Assembly (NCBI GenBank): GCA_046160485.1
Contig: JBJXGV010000068.1
Span: 68,001 to 132,000, forward strand
DNA: 64,000 nucleotides
Origin: JBJXGV01 sp046160485
GTDB taxonomy: Bacteria > Orphanbacterota > Orphanbacteria > JBJXGV01
Reading direction: 5' to 3'
A program made the translations under genes and the position numbers. This document shows positions 8,010 through 16,578 of the stretch, one piece after another. The notes under the pieces are model-generated. The model was not told the origin of the DNA, made no database searches, and saw only the letters and a list, made by a program, of their open reading frames with translations. Positions within the stretch are counted from its first letter, which is position 1. Each line of letters starts with the position of its first letter.

Positions 8010-9814
8010 CACGAAACCACCGCGCTCACGACGCGAGGGCGAGTCTCGCACTCGACGTTTTGCGCGCCGTCGCGCTCGCCGGAGTCGTCGCCCTCGCCGG
8101 CTGCGACGACGGCGGATCGATCACGCCGGCACCGCCGGTCGAGGAGCCCGTCGTCGAGTTTCTCTCCGGCACCGAGTGGCTTAATCCGCTGCCGCAGGGG
8201 AACCCTCTCTTCGCGCTCGCCGTCGTCGCGCCGGATCACTATTTCGCCGCGGGCAGCAACGGCACCGTCGTCGAACGCGACGGAGCAGTGACGCGCGTTC
8301 ATCAAATCAGCGAGAGGGCCTTCATTGCGGCGTGGGCGTACGACGCGCAGGACGTTTATGTCGCGGGACACGAGGGCGCAGTCTATCGCTACGATGGCGC
8401 GCAATGGATCGGGATGCCGCCGCCGGCGGAGGAACGCATCAGCGGGATTCATGGGACTTCGCCATCGAACATCTGGTGCGTGACGTATTCCGGAAACGTC
8501 TTTCACTATGATGGCGCGTCGTGGACTGCAGCAACGAAGCTCGGGTCAAACTGCTGCAATGCGGTGTGGTCGTTGGCCGACGGGCGCGCCTTCGTCGCGG
8601 ATGAGGGTCGTATTCACCTGTGGGATGGGGCGTCGTGGTCAGTGGTGTTCGAGGAGTCTGCTCCATCGGCGGTGACGGATTTCTGGGGATCCAGCGCAAC
8701 CAATCTCTACGCCGTGGGGCACAACGGCAAGTTGATTCGTTTTGATGGTGTCGCGTGGCAGAAGACTCAACTCGATTCCACGCTCCACCTGCTTCGAATC
8801 GACGGCTTCGACGCAAACACGATCTGGATCACGGCGCTCGACGGTCGAATCCTCCACGGCAGCGGCGTGAATTGGGTGGTGCAAGATGATCAGCTTGGCC
8901 GGCTCGCGTTCGGCATCGGCGCGCTCGACGCACGACGCGCGGTCACTGTGAATTACCGCGCCGGCTTCGCGACCGGGAGCATCGACGGGTGGACCGAGGA
9001 GTGGCCTGGTTACCGCTTCCCGCTCGTCGCGATTACGGTGTCCGATGGCGCGCCGTGCGCGTTCGGCGATCTCGTATCCTACTTGCGCGTCGAGGGCGAC
9101 GGCGTGCGGCGCGTGTCGATGGATGCCGCGCGCGTCCGCGATGCGTGGAGCGCCGACGGAAGCGAGATCATCGTCGTCGGCGGCAACGGGCGCATTCAGC
9201 GCGGCCGCGGCGACCGCTGGACGCGCGACTCGTCCGGCACGGACGCCGATCTCGATGCCGTGCACGGCACGAGCGCGTCCGACGTGTGGGCCGTCGGCGA
9301 CGAGCGAGCCGCTCTTCACTTCGATGGCACGCGCTGGCAACGGCTCCCGCTGCCGCAGGAGTTGTACGCCTACTCGCTCCGTGACGTATGGGCAGTCGCA
9401 CCGAACGACGTCTACTTCGTGTCCAGCGGGGGAATCCACTTCGACGGCGCGGCGTGGAGCGTCATCGAACTCCCGGGCGCAGACTATCCGTTCATCACGG
9501 CTGTTTGGGCACGCTCGTCGACCGAGGTCTATTTCGTGGGCGGCCCCGGCGCGATCTTCGTCTACGATGGAAACGTCGCGACCCGCATGCCCACCGAGAC
9601 GCGCACGACGCTTCGCGCGATCCACGGAAACGCGCGCGGTGACGTCTGCGCGGTTGGGGACCAGATCGTGCTGTGGTTCGTCGGGGGCGCGTGGGTTGAG
9701 GCGCCCGTCGGCATCGGCGAAGACCTCACCGCTGTCTGGGTAGACGACGACGGCTTCGCGTACATCACGGGCGAATACGGCGCGGTCGTGCGCGTGCGCG
9801 CGCCGGGCGCGTGA
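8006..9814 (+). CDS. Beta-propeller-like lipoprotein with Asp-Gly-x-x-Trp repeats
   Basis: The product has 602 residues with a lipobox (ALAGC, Cys about 33) and a Pro-rich linker. The rest is built from roughly 40-50-residue repeats of the form W(A/S)xxxxDVYxVGxxGxxxRYDGxxW; examples are VYVAGHEGAVYRYDGAQW and NLYAVGHNGKLIRFDG. This is the signature of exported beta-propeller proteins. It probably displays a large recognition surface outside the inner membrane. It is coupled to copy 3 by an ATGA overlap and followed 37 bases later by copy 4. The ligand is unknown, and no catalytic residues are recognisable. Confidence 0.75.
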   Translation: MTRNHRAHDARASLALDVLRAVALAGVVALAGCDDGGSITPAPPVEEPVVEFLSGTEWLNPLPQGNPLFALAVVAPDHYFAAGSNGTVVERDGAVTRVHQISERAFIAAWAYDAQDVYVAGHEGAVYRYDGAQWIGMPPPAEERISGIHGTSPSNIWCVTYSGNVFHYDGASWTAATKLGSNCCNAVWSLADGRAFVADEGRIHLWDGASWSVVFEESAPSAVTDFWGSSATNLYAVGHNGKLIRFDGVAWQKTQLDSTLHLLRIDGFDANTIWITALDGRILHGSGVNWVVQDDQLGRLAFGIGALDARRAVTVNYRAGFATGSIDGWTEEWPGYRFPLVAITVSDGAPCAFGDLVSYLRVEGDGVRRVSMDAARVRDAWSADGSEIIVVGGNGRIQRGRGDRWTRDSSGTDADLDAVHGTSASDVWAVGDERAALHFDGTRWQRLPLPQELYAYSLRDVWAVAPNDVYFVSSGGIHFDGAAWSVIELPGADYPFITAVWARSSTEVYFVGGPGAIFVYDGNVATRMPTETRTTLRAIHGNARGDVCAVGDQIVLWFVGGAWVEAPVGIGEDLTAVWVDDDGFAYITGEYGAVVRVRAPGA

Positions 9815-9851
9815 TCGTGTCGCGCGCCGAATCGATGGAGGGGTCGGCACC

Positions 9852-10880
9852 ATGAGAATCGCTCGACTTGCATTTGCGCTCCTGGCGCTCGCGCTCGCAT
9901 TCGCCGCGTGTGGCGATGGCGGCGGCGGAACGATTCCGCCGGTCCCCGAGGAGAGCGAATTCTCGCGCCTCTGGCCGAACGCCGACGGCAATACATGGAC
10001 GTTCGACTATCAGCGGCACATCGCGACGGAGTCGATCATCCCGCAGATCGCGAATCTCGAAAGCCTCGAGGTTTCTGAAATCGACTACCTCGATCTCGAG
10101 TCGCGCCTGACCGGGCCGCTTCCCGCGAGCGGCGAAGTCGAAGATATCGGCATCATGACGCTCGAGTTTCGCGGAACGGTCGAATCGCGAGACGGGCCGA
10201 AGCAGAATCTCGACTCGACGTTCGAGCCGATCGTTCCCGCGCGCGCTCTCTCTCACGGGCATGCGCGCGCGTTCGACCGCGCGGGTGCGGGATCGCCCGC
10301 ACCCGATGTCTCGCCGCTCATGGCGCGCGTCTACTTGGCGCGCCCCGATTTGCGCGCAACAATGCTCGCGCGAGGGTACGTCCCCGCCGACGTCGCCAAA
10401 GTTCTCTCGCCGCAAGCGCTGCCGCCATTCCAGTTCCTCGACGGCAAGTTCGAGAAGCAGGACCGGTGGATCGGGCTTTACGGCGACGTCACCTCGGACT
10501 CGTCGTACACGATCTTGAAATCGCCAATCACTGAGGGAACATCGTTTCGGCACCAGCTCGCACCAAGCCTCTCCGACGACATCTGGGAGTACGGGTGGGT
10601 TCTCGGAGCGCGCCGCGTCGAAACACCCGCTGGCACATTCGAGCGCGCGATCGGCGTCGTCTACTTCCTCGATTTTGGAATCGGTCGAGTGATCGACGAC
10701 CGGGGCGGCGTCATCGCGGAGTTTCGATCGTTCACAATCTCCGTCTTCTACTTCGCGCCCGACGTCGGCCCCGTCTACCAGCGCACGATCGACTTCCTCG
10801 CGCCGCCAATCCCGGAACTCGCGATCGAAATCGGCACGCTCTTCTCCGAGGTCTCGCTCCGCGAATTCAACGTCGACTGA
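9852..10880 (+). CDS. Lipoprotein of a tandem paralogous family (copy 4)
   Basis: The product has 342 residues. The lipobox (AFAAC) and Gly-rich linker match copy 3 almost residue for residue, followed by FSRLWPNADGNTWTFDY. The middle contains SPLMARVYLARPDLRATML, which copy 1 has and copies 2-3 lack, so copies 1 and 4 form one subtype. The late part has WEYGWVLGARRVETPAGTFE and DVGPVYQRTIDFLAPPIPE. GGAGGGG precedes the ATG. It is the last gene of the array, with a candidate terminator directly behind it. Function unknown. Confidence 0.75.
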   Translation: MRIARLAFALLALALAFAACGDGGGGTIPPVPEESEFSRLWPNADGNTWTFDYQRHIATESIIPQIANLESLEVSEIDYLDLESRLTGPLPASGEVEDIGIMTLEFRGTVESRDGPKQNLDSTFEPIVPARALSHGHARAFDRAGAGSPAPDVSPLMARVYLARPDLRATMLARGYVPADVAKVLSPQALPPFQFLDGKFEKQDRWIGLYGDVTSDSSYTILKSPITEGTSFRHQLAPSLSDDIWEYGWVLGARRVETPAGTFERAIGVVYFLDFGIGRVIDDRGGVIAEFRSFTISVFYFAPDVGPVYQRTIDFLAPPIPELAIEIGTLFSEVSLREFNVD

Positions 10881-10908
10881 CCGCGCGACAACGCGGCGTT
10901 CCTTCTTT
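10881..10908 (+). terminator. Candidate terminator of the lipoprotein operon
   Basis: CCGCG and CGCGG form a five-base-pair stem with a six-base loop, starting one base after the stop of copy 4 and followed by the T-rich stretch TTCCTTCTTT. The stem is short, so strength is uncertain. Confidence 0.45.
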
Positions 10909-10948
10909 GCGGCCAGTGCTGTAGACTCGGGTTCAATGGAGGCTGCCA

Positions 10949-11470
10949 ATGAAGGCGCTAGCGTTTTGGAAAGCGGTCGTGGCGGACGAAGCTGACTTCC
11001 TGGGTTCGTTGATTGCGGAGCTCAAGAAACTCAACGTGCGTTTCTGTGTCGTTGGGGGCCAAGCGGTCAACGCCTATGTCGAGCCGCTCGTCAGCTTGGA
11101 TCTCGATCTCGCCGTCAGCACGATGCAGATCGACGATCTGGACGCGCAGCTCCGCCACCGATTCACCGTCGAACGCTTTGCGCACAGCGTGAATGTCTCT
11201 TCGCCCGGTTCCGATTTGCGAGTCCAGTTTCAGACCGACTCGCGCTACTCCGACTTCGTCGATCGCGCCACCGTGCGCGAGGTGCTCGGTGTCCGACTTC
11301 CCGTCGCGGCGCTTGAGGACGTGCTCCAGGGCAAAGTGTGGGCGGCGCTCGATTCGACTCGACGCGCGAGCAAACGCCAGAAAGATTTCGCGGACATCGC
11401 GCGCATACTCGAGAGCCAGCCGAGCCTGCGCGATCGCGTTCCACAAGAGATACTGTCTCGCCTCGTGTAG
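10949..11470 (+). CDS. MNT-fold nucleotidyltransferase-like protein
   Basis: The product has 173 residues. The motif VVGGQAVNAYVEPLVSLDLD contains the paired glycines and the Asp-x-Asp of minimal nucleotidyltransferase (MNT/AbiEii-like) folds. These transfer nucleotides to proteins or small molecules and are often toxin or antitoxin partners. The rest has LEDVLQGKVWAALD and KRQKDFADIARI, typical of the helical tail of this group. No obvious partner gene is adjacent, so toxin-antitoxin function is not supported by context. GGAGG lies six bases before the ATG. TAGACT at 10922-10927 could be a -10 box. Confidence 0.7.
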   Translation: MKALAFWKAVVADEADFLGSLIAELKKLNVRFCVVGGQAVNAYVEPLVSLDLDLAVSTMQIDDLDAQLRHRFTVERFAHSVNVSSPGSDLRVQFQTDSRYSDFVDRATVREVLGVRLPVAALEDVLQGKVWAALDSTRRASKRQKDFADIARILESQPSLRDRVPQEILSRLV

Positions 11471-11493
11471 CCGACGCGCCGGCAAGCACGCAC

Positions 11494-11522
11494 TTGTTGT
11501 CGTCACGCTCGCGCGATAAGCT
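11494..11522 (+). promoter_or_regulatory. Promoter for a probably leaderless 5'-nucleotidase mRNA
   Basis: TTGTTG and TAAGCT are separated by 17 bases. The -10 box ends only seven bases before the ATG at 11530, where transcription would start, and no Shine-Dalgarno motif is present. Confidence 0.5.
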
Positions 11523-11529
11523 CCGCCCC

Positions 11530-13143
11530 ATGATTCGTAAGTCATCTCATCATGGTGCGCTCTCCCGAACGACGCTCGACGCGCGTTGGAGTGTCCGACG
11601 TCGCGCGGCGGCTCTACTCGCCATCGCACTCGCGCTGTACGGCTGCGGCGCGACCGCGCCGCGCACCGCTTACCCGCCCGTCGTGGAGCTGACGATTCTC
11701 ACGACGAACGATTTTCACGGCGCGCTCGAGCAGGTTGATAAGGAGCGCGACACGGAGCGGCCGATCGGCGGCGCTGCGTGGGTGGCGGCGACGATCGCGC
11801 GCGAGCGCGCGACGAATCCCGACGGCGCGATCGTCGTCGACGCCGGCGACATCTACCAGGGGACGGCGCTCTCGAATCTCACGCAGGGGCGCGCGTCGAT
11901 CGACTACATGAACGCGGCGGGTTTCGACGCGGCGGCGATCGGCAATCACGAGTTCGACTGGGGCGTGCCGGTACTCCTCGATCGCATCGAGCAGGCGAAG
12001 TTTCCGATGCTCGTCGCGAACATGCGCGAACGCGCCACGGGCAAGCTGCCGAAGTGGGCAAAGCCGTATGTCATTGTCGAGCGGAGCGGCGTGCGCGTCG
12101 CTGTGATCGGGCTCATCACGCCGGACACACCGAACACCACGATGCCCGCGAATGTCGAGCCCTACGAGTTTCTCGATCCGGCGGCGGAGGCGAACGCGCT
12201 CATTCCGACGCTCGTCCCCGCGAAGGCGGACATCGCGGTGATCGTGTGCCACCACGGCGGCAGTATGGACCGTGACGGCAATCTCTCCGGCGAAGTCGTC
12301 GAGATGAGCGAGGCGATCGTCGGCGAGGCCGCGGTCGTCGGCGGGCATACGCATCAGATCATGCACGGCAAGGTGGACGGCGTGCCTGTCGTTGAGGCTG
12401 GCGCGAGCGGGCGCACCATCGGGCGCATCGACCTCGTCGTCGATCGCGCGGCGCGCGCGGTGACGGAGAGCAGCGTGCGCGTGCTCACGGTGTACGCCGA
12501 TTCGACGGCGCCGGACACGAGCGTTGCCCGGCTCGTCGAGCGCTACCGCGCCGAAGTCGCGCCGATCCTTGACGAAGTGATCGGCGAGGCGGCCATCGAA
12601 ATCGAAGCCGCGCGGCGCGAATGCGGCATGGGCAATTTCATCGCCGACGCGATGCGCGAAGCGGGCGGCGTCTCGTTCGCGTTCCAGAATCCCGGCGGCG
12701 TGCGCGCGCCGCTCGACAAGGGCCCGATCACATACAGCGAGATCTATCGCGTGATGCCCTTCGACAACACGATCGTCACGATGGAACTCACCGGCGTCGA
12801 GGTGCTCCAACTTCTCGAGCAAGCGGTGGGCGACGGGAGTTTTCTGCACGTGAGCGGGCTGCGTTACTCGGCTGACATGGCGCGCCCGAAGGGCTCGCGC
12901 ATCACGGTCGCGGCGGCAACCGGCGGCGTGCCCATCGTCGCCGACACCGTCTATCCGATCGCGGTGAACAATTACATGGCGCAGGGCGGCGACAGCCTCC
13001 CGCTGATCACGAAGCGCGCCGGCGCGCGCGAAACCGGCATCGTGATTCGCGAAGCGATGGCCGCGCACATCCGCGCCGAAACGAAGGAAGGCCGCGCCAT
13101 CAGCGCGCGCGCCGAGGGCCGCGTCTTCATCGAAGGACGTTAG
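11530..13143 (+). CDS. 5'-nucleotidase / cyclic-nucleotide phosphodiesterase family lipoprotein
   Basis: The product has 537 residues with a lipobox (ALYGC, Cys 39). The metallophosphatase domain shows LTTNDFHG (Asp 61, His 63), VVDAGDIYQG, GNHEFDWG (Asn 139, His 140, Glu 141) and a VGGHTHQIMHG metal site. The C-terminal substrate-binding domain carries MGNFIADAMRE, FQNPGGVRAPLDKGPIT and VAVNNYMAQGGD-like motifs. This is the UshA/CpdB layout: periplasmic or surface hydrolysis of nucleotides to nucleosides and phosphate. It is anchored by lipid here rather than soluble as in E. coli UshA. The start lacks a ribosome site and lies seven bases after a -10 box. Confidence 0.88.
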   Translation: MIRKSSHHGALSRTTLDARWSVRRRAAALLAIALALYGCGATAPRTAYPPVVELTILTTNDFHGALEQVDKERDTERPIGGAAWVAATIARERATNPDGAIVVDAGDIYQGTALSNLTQGRASIDYMNAAGFDAAAIGNHEFDWGVPVLLDRIEQAKFPMLVANMRERATGKLPKWAKPYVIVERSGVRVAVIGLITPDTPNTTMPANVEPYEFLDPAAEANALIPTLVPAKADIAVIVCHHGGSMDRDGNLSGEVVEMSEAIVGEAAVVGGHTHQIMHGKVDGVPVVEAGASGRTIGRIDLVVDRAARAVTESSVRVLTVYADSTAPDTSVARLVERYRAEVAPILDEVIGEAAIEIEAARRECGMGNFIADAMREAGGVSFAFQNPGGVRAPLDKGPITYSEIYRVMPFDNTIVTMELTGVEVLQLLEQAVGDGSFLHVSGLRYSADMARPKGSRITVAAATGGVPIVADTVYPIAVNNYMAQGGDSLPLITKRAGARETGIVIREAMAAHIRAETKEGRAISARAEGRVFIEGR

Positions 13144-13154
13144 CGCCGCTAACG
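13138..13154 (+). terminator. Palindrome spanning the 5'-nucleotidase stop codon
   Basis: CGTTAGCG and CGCTAACG form an eight-base inverted repeat around one central base, including the TAG stop. No T-tract follows, so termination is only possible. Confidence 0.35.
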
Positions 13155-13169
13155 CAGTTCGCTTCGCGG

Positions 13170-13178
13170 TGATACAAT
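13170..13178 (+). promoter_or_regulatory. Extended -10 element TGATACAAT for the GH85 gene
   Basis: TGATACAAT lies 50 bases before the preferred ATG. The identical nine bases occur upstream of the DJ-1/PfpI gene on the other strand. No clear -35 hexamer is present. Confidence 0.5.
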
Positions 13179-13228
13179 CGGCGGCGTTCACCCCGCGCCC
13201 TGAACTCGCAACCAACACGAGGGAATCG

Positions 13229-16200
13229 ATGCCGCACTTGCCCACGGCGATTCGTCGCCTTACGTGCTCGCGCGCGGGTGCTCTCCCGCGGTACGCCAGC
13301 GCCGCGATCCTCGCGATTCTCGCGTTGTGCGCGTTGTCAGTAGGTCCCGCGCTCGCCAATGGCGGCGCAAGCTTCCCCGCGAACCAGCCATTCTCCTCGT
13401 ACTGGTTTCCCAATGACCTTCTGACGTGGAGTGCCGCAACCGACCCCGACGCGCCGTACAACACGAGCGGCGTGCCGCTCGCGGATCGTTTCTCGGACCC
13501 CGCGACGCAAGCGAACTCGCACGCGCGCGAGGGCGAGGCGCGCGTCGCTTCCCTCGCGATCATGTACCCGACGACATCGAACAACCCGTCGCAAGGCTCC
13601 GATGCGTTTCGCGTGAACGCGTTTCACTCGTGGGAGTACGTCGACATCCTCGTGACGTGGGGCGGCTCCGCGGGCGAGGGGCTCATCCTCTCGCCGAGCG
13701 CCGACGTGATCGACGCGGCGCACCGCAACGGCGTGCCCGTCCTCGGCACGATTTTCTTTCCGCCGAACGTCTTCGGCGGCCAGATCCAGTGGGTACGCGA
13801 TCTCGTGCAGAAAACCGGAGCGGTCTATCCCGTCGCCGACAAACTCATCGACGTCGCGAACGCGTACGGCTTCGACGGCTGGTTCATCAATCAGGAAACG
13901 AGCGGCGGCGACTCGCTCCTCGCGCTCGAGATTCAATCGTTCATGAAATACATCCAAGCGAACAAGCCGAGCGGCATGCACATCATGTGGTACGACTCGA
14001 TGGTTCGCACCGGCGCGATCGCGTGGCAGAACGCGCTCAACAATCAGAACAAGATGTTCTTCGAGGACGATGCGATCGTGCCGTTCGAGCGGGTCTCCGA
14101 CGAGATGTTTCTCAACTTCTTGTGGGCGAACACGGGGAAGCTGCAGAACTCGCGGAGTAAGGCGCAAATGTTGGCGCGCGATCCGTACGACGTCTTCGCG
14201 GGGATCGACGTGCAAGCGAACGGCTACAACACGAGCGCCGACTGGGACACGCTCTTCACCGAAGGGCAGTCGCACACGGTGTCGCTCGGTTTCTACGGCG
14301 CCGAATGGCCGTACGCGAGCACGAGCATCGACTCGATCTACTATCAGCGCGAGAGCCGTTTCTGGGTCGGCGCGAATCGCAATCCGAGCAACACGACGAC
14401 CGCGAGCGCGTGGAAGGGAATCGCGCACTACGTTCCCGAGCGCTCGACGATCAACGACGTTCCGTTCGTGACGAGCTTCAACACGGGGCACGGCGCGTTC
14501 TTCGCGGTGAACGGCGCGGTTCTCAAGACGGGGGACTGGAACAACCGCGGCGTGCAGGACGTGTTGCCGACGTGGCGGTGGATCGCCACAAGCTCGGGCA
14601 CGCCTCTCTACCCGGCGTTCGACTGGAGCGATGCGTACTACGGCGGGTCGTGCCTGAAGGTATCGGGGGCGCTCGACGCCTCGAACGGCACGCTTCTCAA
14701 ACTCTTCAAGACGAATGTCGCCGTCACGAGCGATCTCGACCTGTCGGTCGCGTACAAGCGCGGTGTCGCGAACGTCCCGTCGCGCATGTCGGTGGGTCTG
14801 GCGTTCGCGGACAACCCCACCGCGGTCGTTCTGCTTCCCGTCGACTCGACGTCGAGCGCCGGCTGGAACACGCAAACGCTCGCGCTCGGCGCGCACGCGG
14901 GCCGAACTCTCATCGCACTCTCGCTCGATTTCGCCTCGTCCGTTTCAGAGCCCGCCTACGCGATGAAGATCGGGCAACTCGCGCTCGTCGAAGGCGCCGT
15001 CGACATCCCCGCGCCGGCGGCGAGCGCGTTCGTCGAAGACGCGGTGATGAGCGACTCGCGCACCGCGAGCCTTCGCCTGCGCTGGACTCACTCGCCCGAC
15101 CCGGTGCACGCGTACAACGTCTATCGCGTGAACCCCGACGACACGCGCACCTACCTCGGCGGCACGGCGAACAACGCGTACTTCGTCTACGAGATGAAGC
15201 GCGTCGGCGCGGAGTCGACGACGACAATCGAGGTCGTCGCGGTCGGCGACGAGTTCGGGCACGCGACGCCTGCCACGACGAGCTTCTTCTGGGGCGCTGG
15301 CCCACCCAACGATGCGCCGATCGCGAACGCGAACGGCGGCTACTGCGCGCTCGCCGGCACGCTCCTCAAGTTCGAAAGCGACGGCACGCGCGACCCCGAC
15401 GGCACGATCACGTCGTACGCGTGGGACTTCGGCGATGCCGCGACGAGCACCGATGCCGAACCGATTCACGTCTACGCGGCGCCCGGCAACTACGCGGTGA
15501 CGCTCACGGTGACCGACGACTTCGGCGCGGTGCGCTCCGACACGACGATCGCGGCGATCACCAGCACGCCGATCGACGCGACGCCGAGCGCCGCCTGGTA
15601 CGCGCTCGACGACGGCGCCGGCGCGGCGGCCGCGGATTCGTCGGGCAATGGCAACAACGGTGTCGTCGTCAACGCGCTCTGGGCCGCCGGCATCCAAGGC
15701 GGCGCACTCAACTTCGACGGCAGCGGCGACTACGTGCGCGTCGCGAACTACCCGAAGCCCGCGAGCACGATGAGCGTCACCGCGTGGGTCAACGCGGACT
15801 CGCGTCCCGGCTGGGCGTCGATCGCGAAGAACTGGGCGGGCGACACCGGCGCGTTTCATTTCGGACTCCACTCGGGCGACGGCGATCTCGAGGTGCAGGT
15901 CGCGGAGTCCGACGGCGGCGTCGTGAGCTTGCGCGAGTGCCTGCCGATCCCGCTCGGCGAGTGGCATCACGTCGCGGTGATCGCGGACGGTGCCGAGGTG
16001 CGCCTCTATCGCAACGCGAACCTCATCGCGCGCACGCCGTACGACGGCACGCTCAAGGTCACGCGCCCCGCGCTCGGTATCGGCGTAAAGCTCAACAACG
16101 CGGGCACCGGCCCGGACGCCAGTTCGCCCGGCTACTGGGACGGCCTCATCGACGACGTTCGCATCTACGACCGCGCGATCTGCCACAACGAACTCGCGAC

Positions 16201-16567
16201 GCTCCACGGGCTCGGCGTGCTTACGGGTGTCGGCACGGGCGATGGCGATGTCGACAACGACGATGGTATCGACGCCGGCACGTCCTCCGCGTCATTCGCG
16301 CTCGAGCAAAACGAGCCGAATCCGTTCCGCCCGCCGACGCACATTCGTTTCCGCTTGCCCGCGCCAGCGCGCGTCACGCTGTCGGTCTACGATGTTTCGG
16401 GGCGGCGTGTCGCCGATCTCTTGAAGGGGCAGCTCGCGTCGGGCGAGCACTTCGCGGCGTGGGATGGCCGCGGAGCCGATGGACGCGCGGCCCCGGCGGG
16501 AGTCTACGTCTATCGACTCTCGGCCGGGGCCGCGACTGCGGTGCGAAAGATGCACCTGCTGCGATAG
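13229..16567 (+). CDS. Secreted GH85 endo-beta-N-acetylglucosaminidase with PKD, LamG and FlgD-like C-terminal modules
   Basis: The product has 1112 residues. A signal peptide (about 1-44) precedes the GH85 domain: SYWFPNDLLTWS, VLGTIFFPP and FDGWFINQET, which contains the catalytic pair Asn 221 and Glu 223. It is followed by YDVFAGIDVQANGYN. GH85 enzymes cut the chitobiose core of N-glycans by substrate-assisted catalysis. A jelly-roll and Fn3-like region lies at about 430-690, a PKD domain (WDFGDA) at about 694-769, a LamG/concanavalin-like domain at about 788-988, and a FlgD-like sorting module at about 1025-1112. GAGG lies six bases before the ATG at 13229; an upstream in-frame GTG at 13169 would overlap the -10 element. 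Confidence 0.85.
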   Translation: MPHLPTAIRRLTCSRAGALPRYASAAILAILALCALSVGPALANGGASFPANQPFSSYWFPNDLLTWSAATDPDAPYNTSGVPLADRFSDPATQANSHAREGEARVASLAIMYPTTSNNPSQGSDAFRVNAFHSWEYVDILVTWGGSAGEGLILSPSADVIDAAHRNGVPVLGTIFFPPNVFGGQIQWVRDLVQKTGAVYPVADKLIDVANAYGFDGWFINQETSGGDSLLALEIQSFMKYIQANKPSGMHIMWYDSMVRTGAIAWQNALNNQNKMFFEDDAIVPFERVSDEMFLNFLWANTGKLQNSRSKAQMLARDPYDVFAGIDVQANGYNTSADWDTLFTEGQSHTVSLGFYGAEWPYASTSIDSIYYQRESRFWVGANRNPSNTTTASAWKGIAHYVPERSTINDVPFVTSFNTGHGAFFAVNGAVLKTGDWNNRGVQDVLPTWRWIATSSGTPLYPAFDWSDAYYGGSCLKVSGALDASNGTLLKLFKTNVAVTSDLDLSVAYKRGVANVPSRMSVGLAFADNPTAVVLLPVDSTSSAGWNTQTLALGAHAGRTLIALSLDFASSVSEPAYAMKIGQLALVEGAVDIPAPAASAFVEDAVMSDSRTASLRLRWTHSPDPVHAYNVYRVNPDDTRTYLGGTANNAYFVYEMKRVGAESTTTIEVVAVGDEFGHATPATTSFFWGAGPPNDAPIANANGGYCALAGTLLKFESDGTRDPDGTITSYAWDFGDAATSTDAEPIHVYAAPGNYAVTLTVTDDFGAVRSDTTIAAITSTPIDATPSAAWYALDDGAGAAAADSSGNGNNGVVVNALWAAGIQGGALNFDGSGDYVRVANYPKPASTMSVTAWVNADSRPGWASIAKNWAGDTGAFHFGLHSGDGDLEVQVAESDGGVVSLRECLPIPLGEWHHVAVIADGAEVRLYRNANLIARTPYDGTLKVTRPALGIGVKLNNAGTGPDASSPGYWDGLIDDVRIYDRAICHNELATLHGLGVLTGVGTGDGDVDNDDGIDAGTSSASFALEQNEPNPFRPPTHIRFRLPAPARVTLSVYDVSGRRVADLLKGQLASGEHFAAWDGRGADGRAAPAGVYVYRLSAGAATAVRKMHLLR

Positions 16568-16578
16568 CGCGCGAACGA

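Noticed and set aside
10936..10995. A 19-codon ORF eight bases after TAGACT, before the MNT-fold gene
   Set aside because: It has no ribosome site and no family, and overlaps the well-supported start of the MNT-fold protein. It may only be chance.
10949..11470. A toxin-antitoxin pair
   Set aside because: Only the MNT-like protein is present; neither neighbour has HEPN or AbiEi features.
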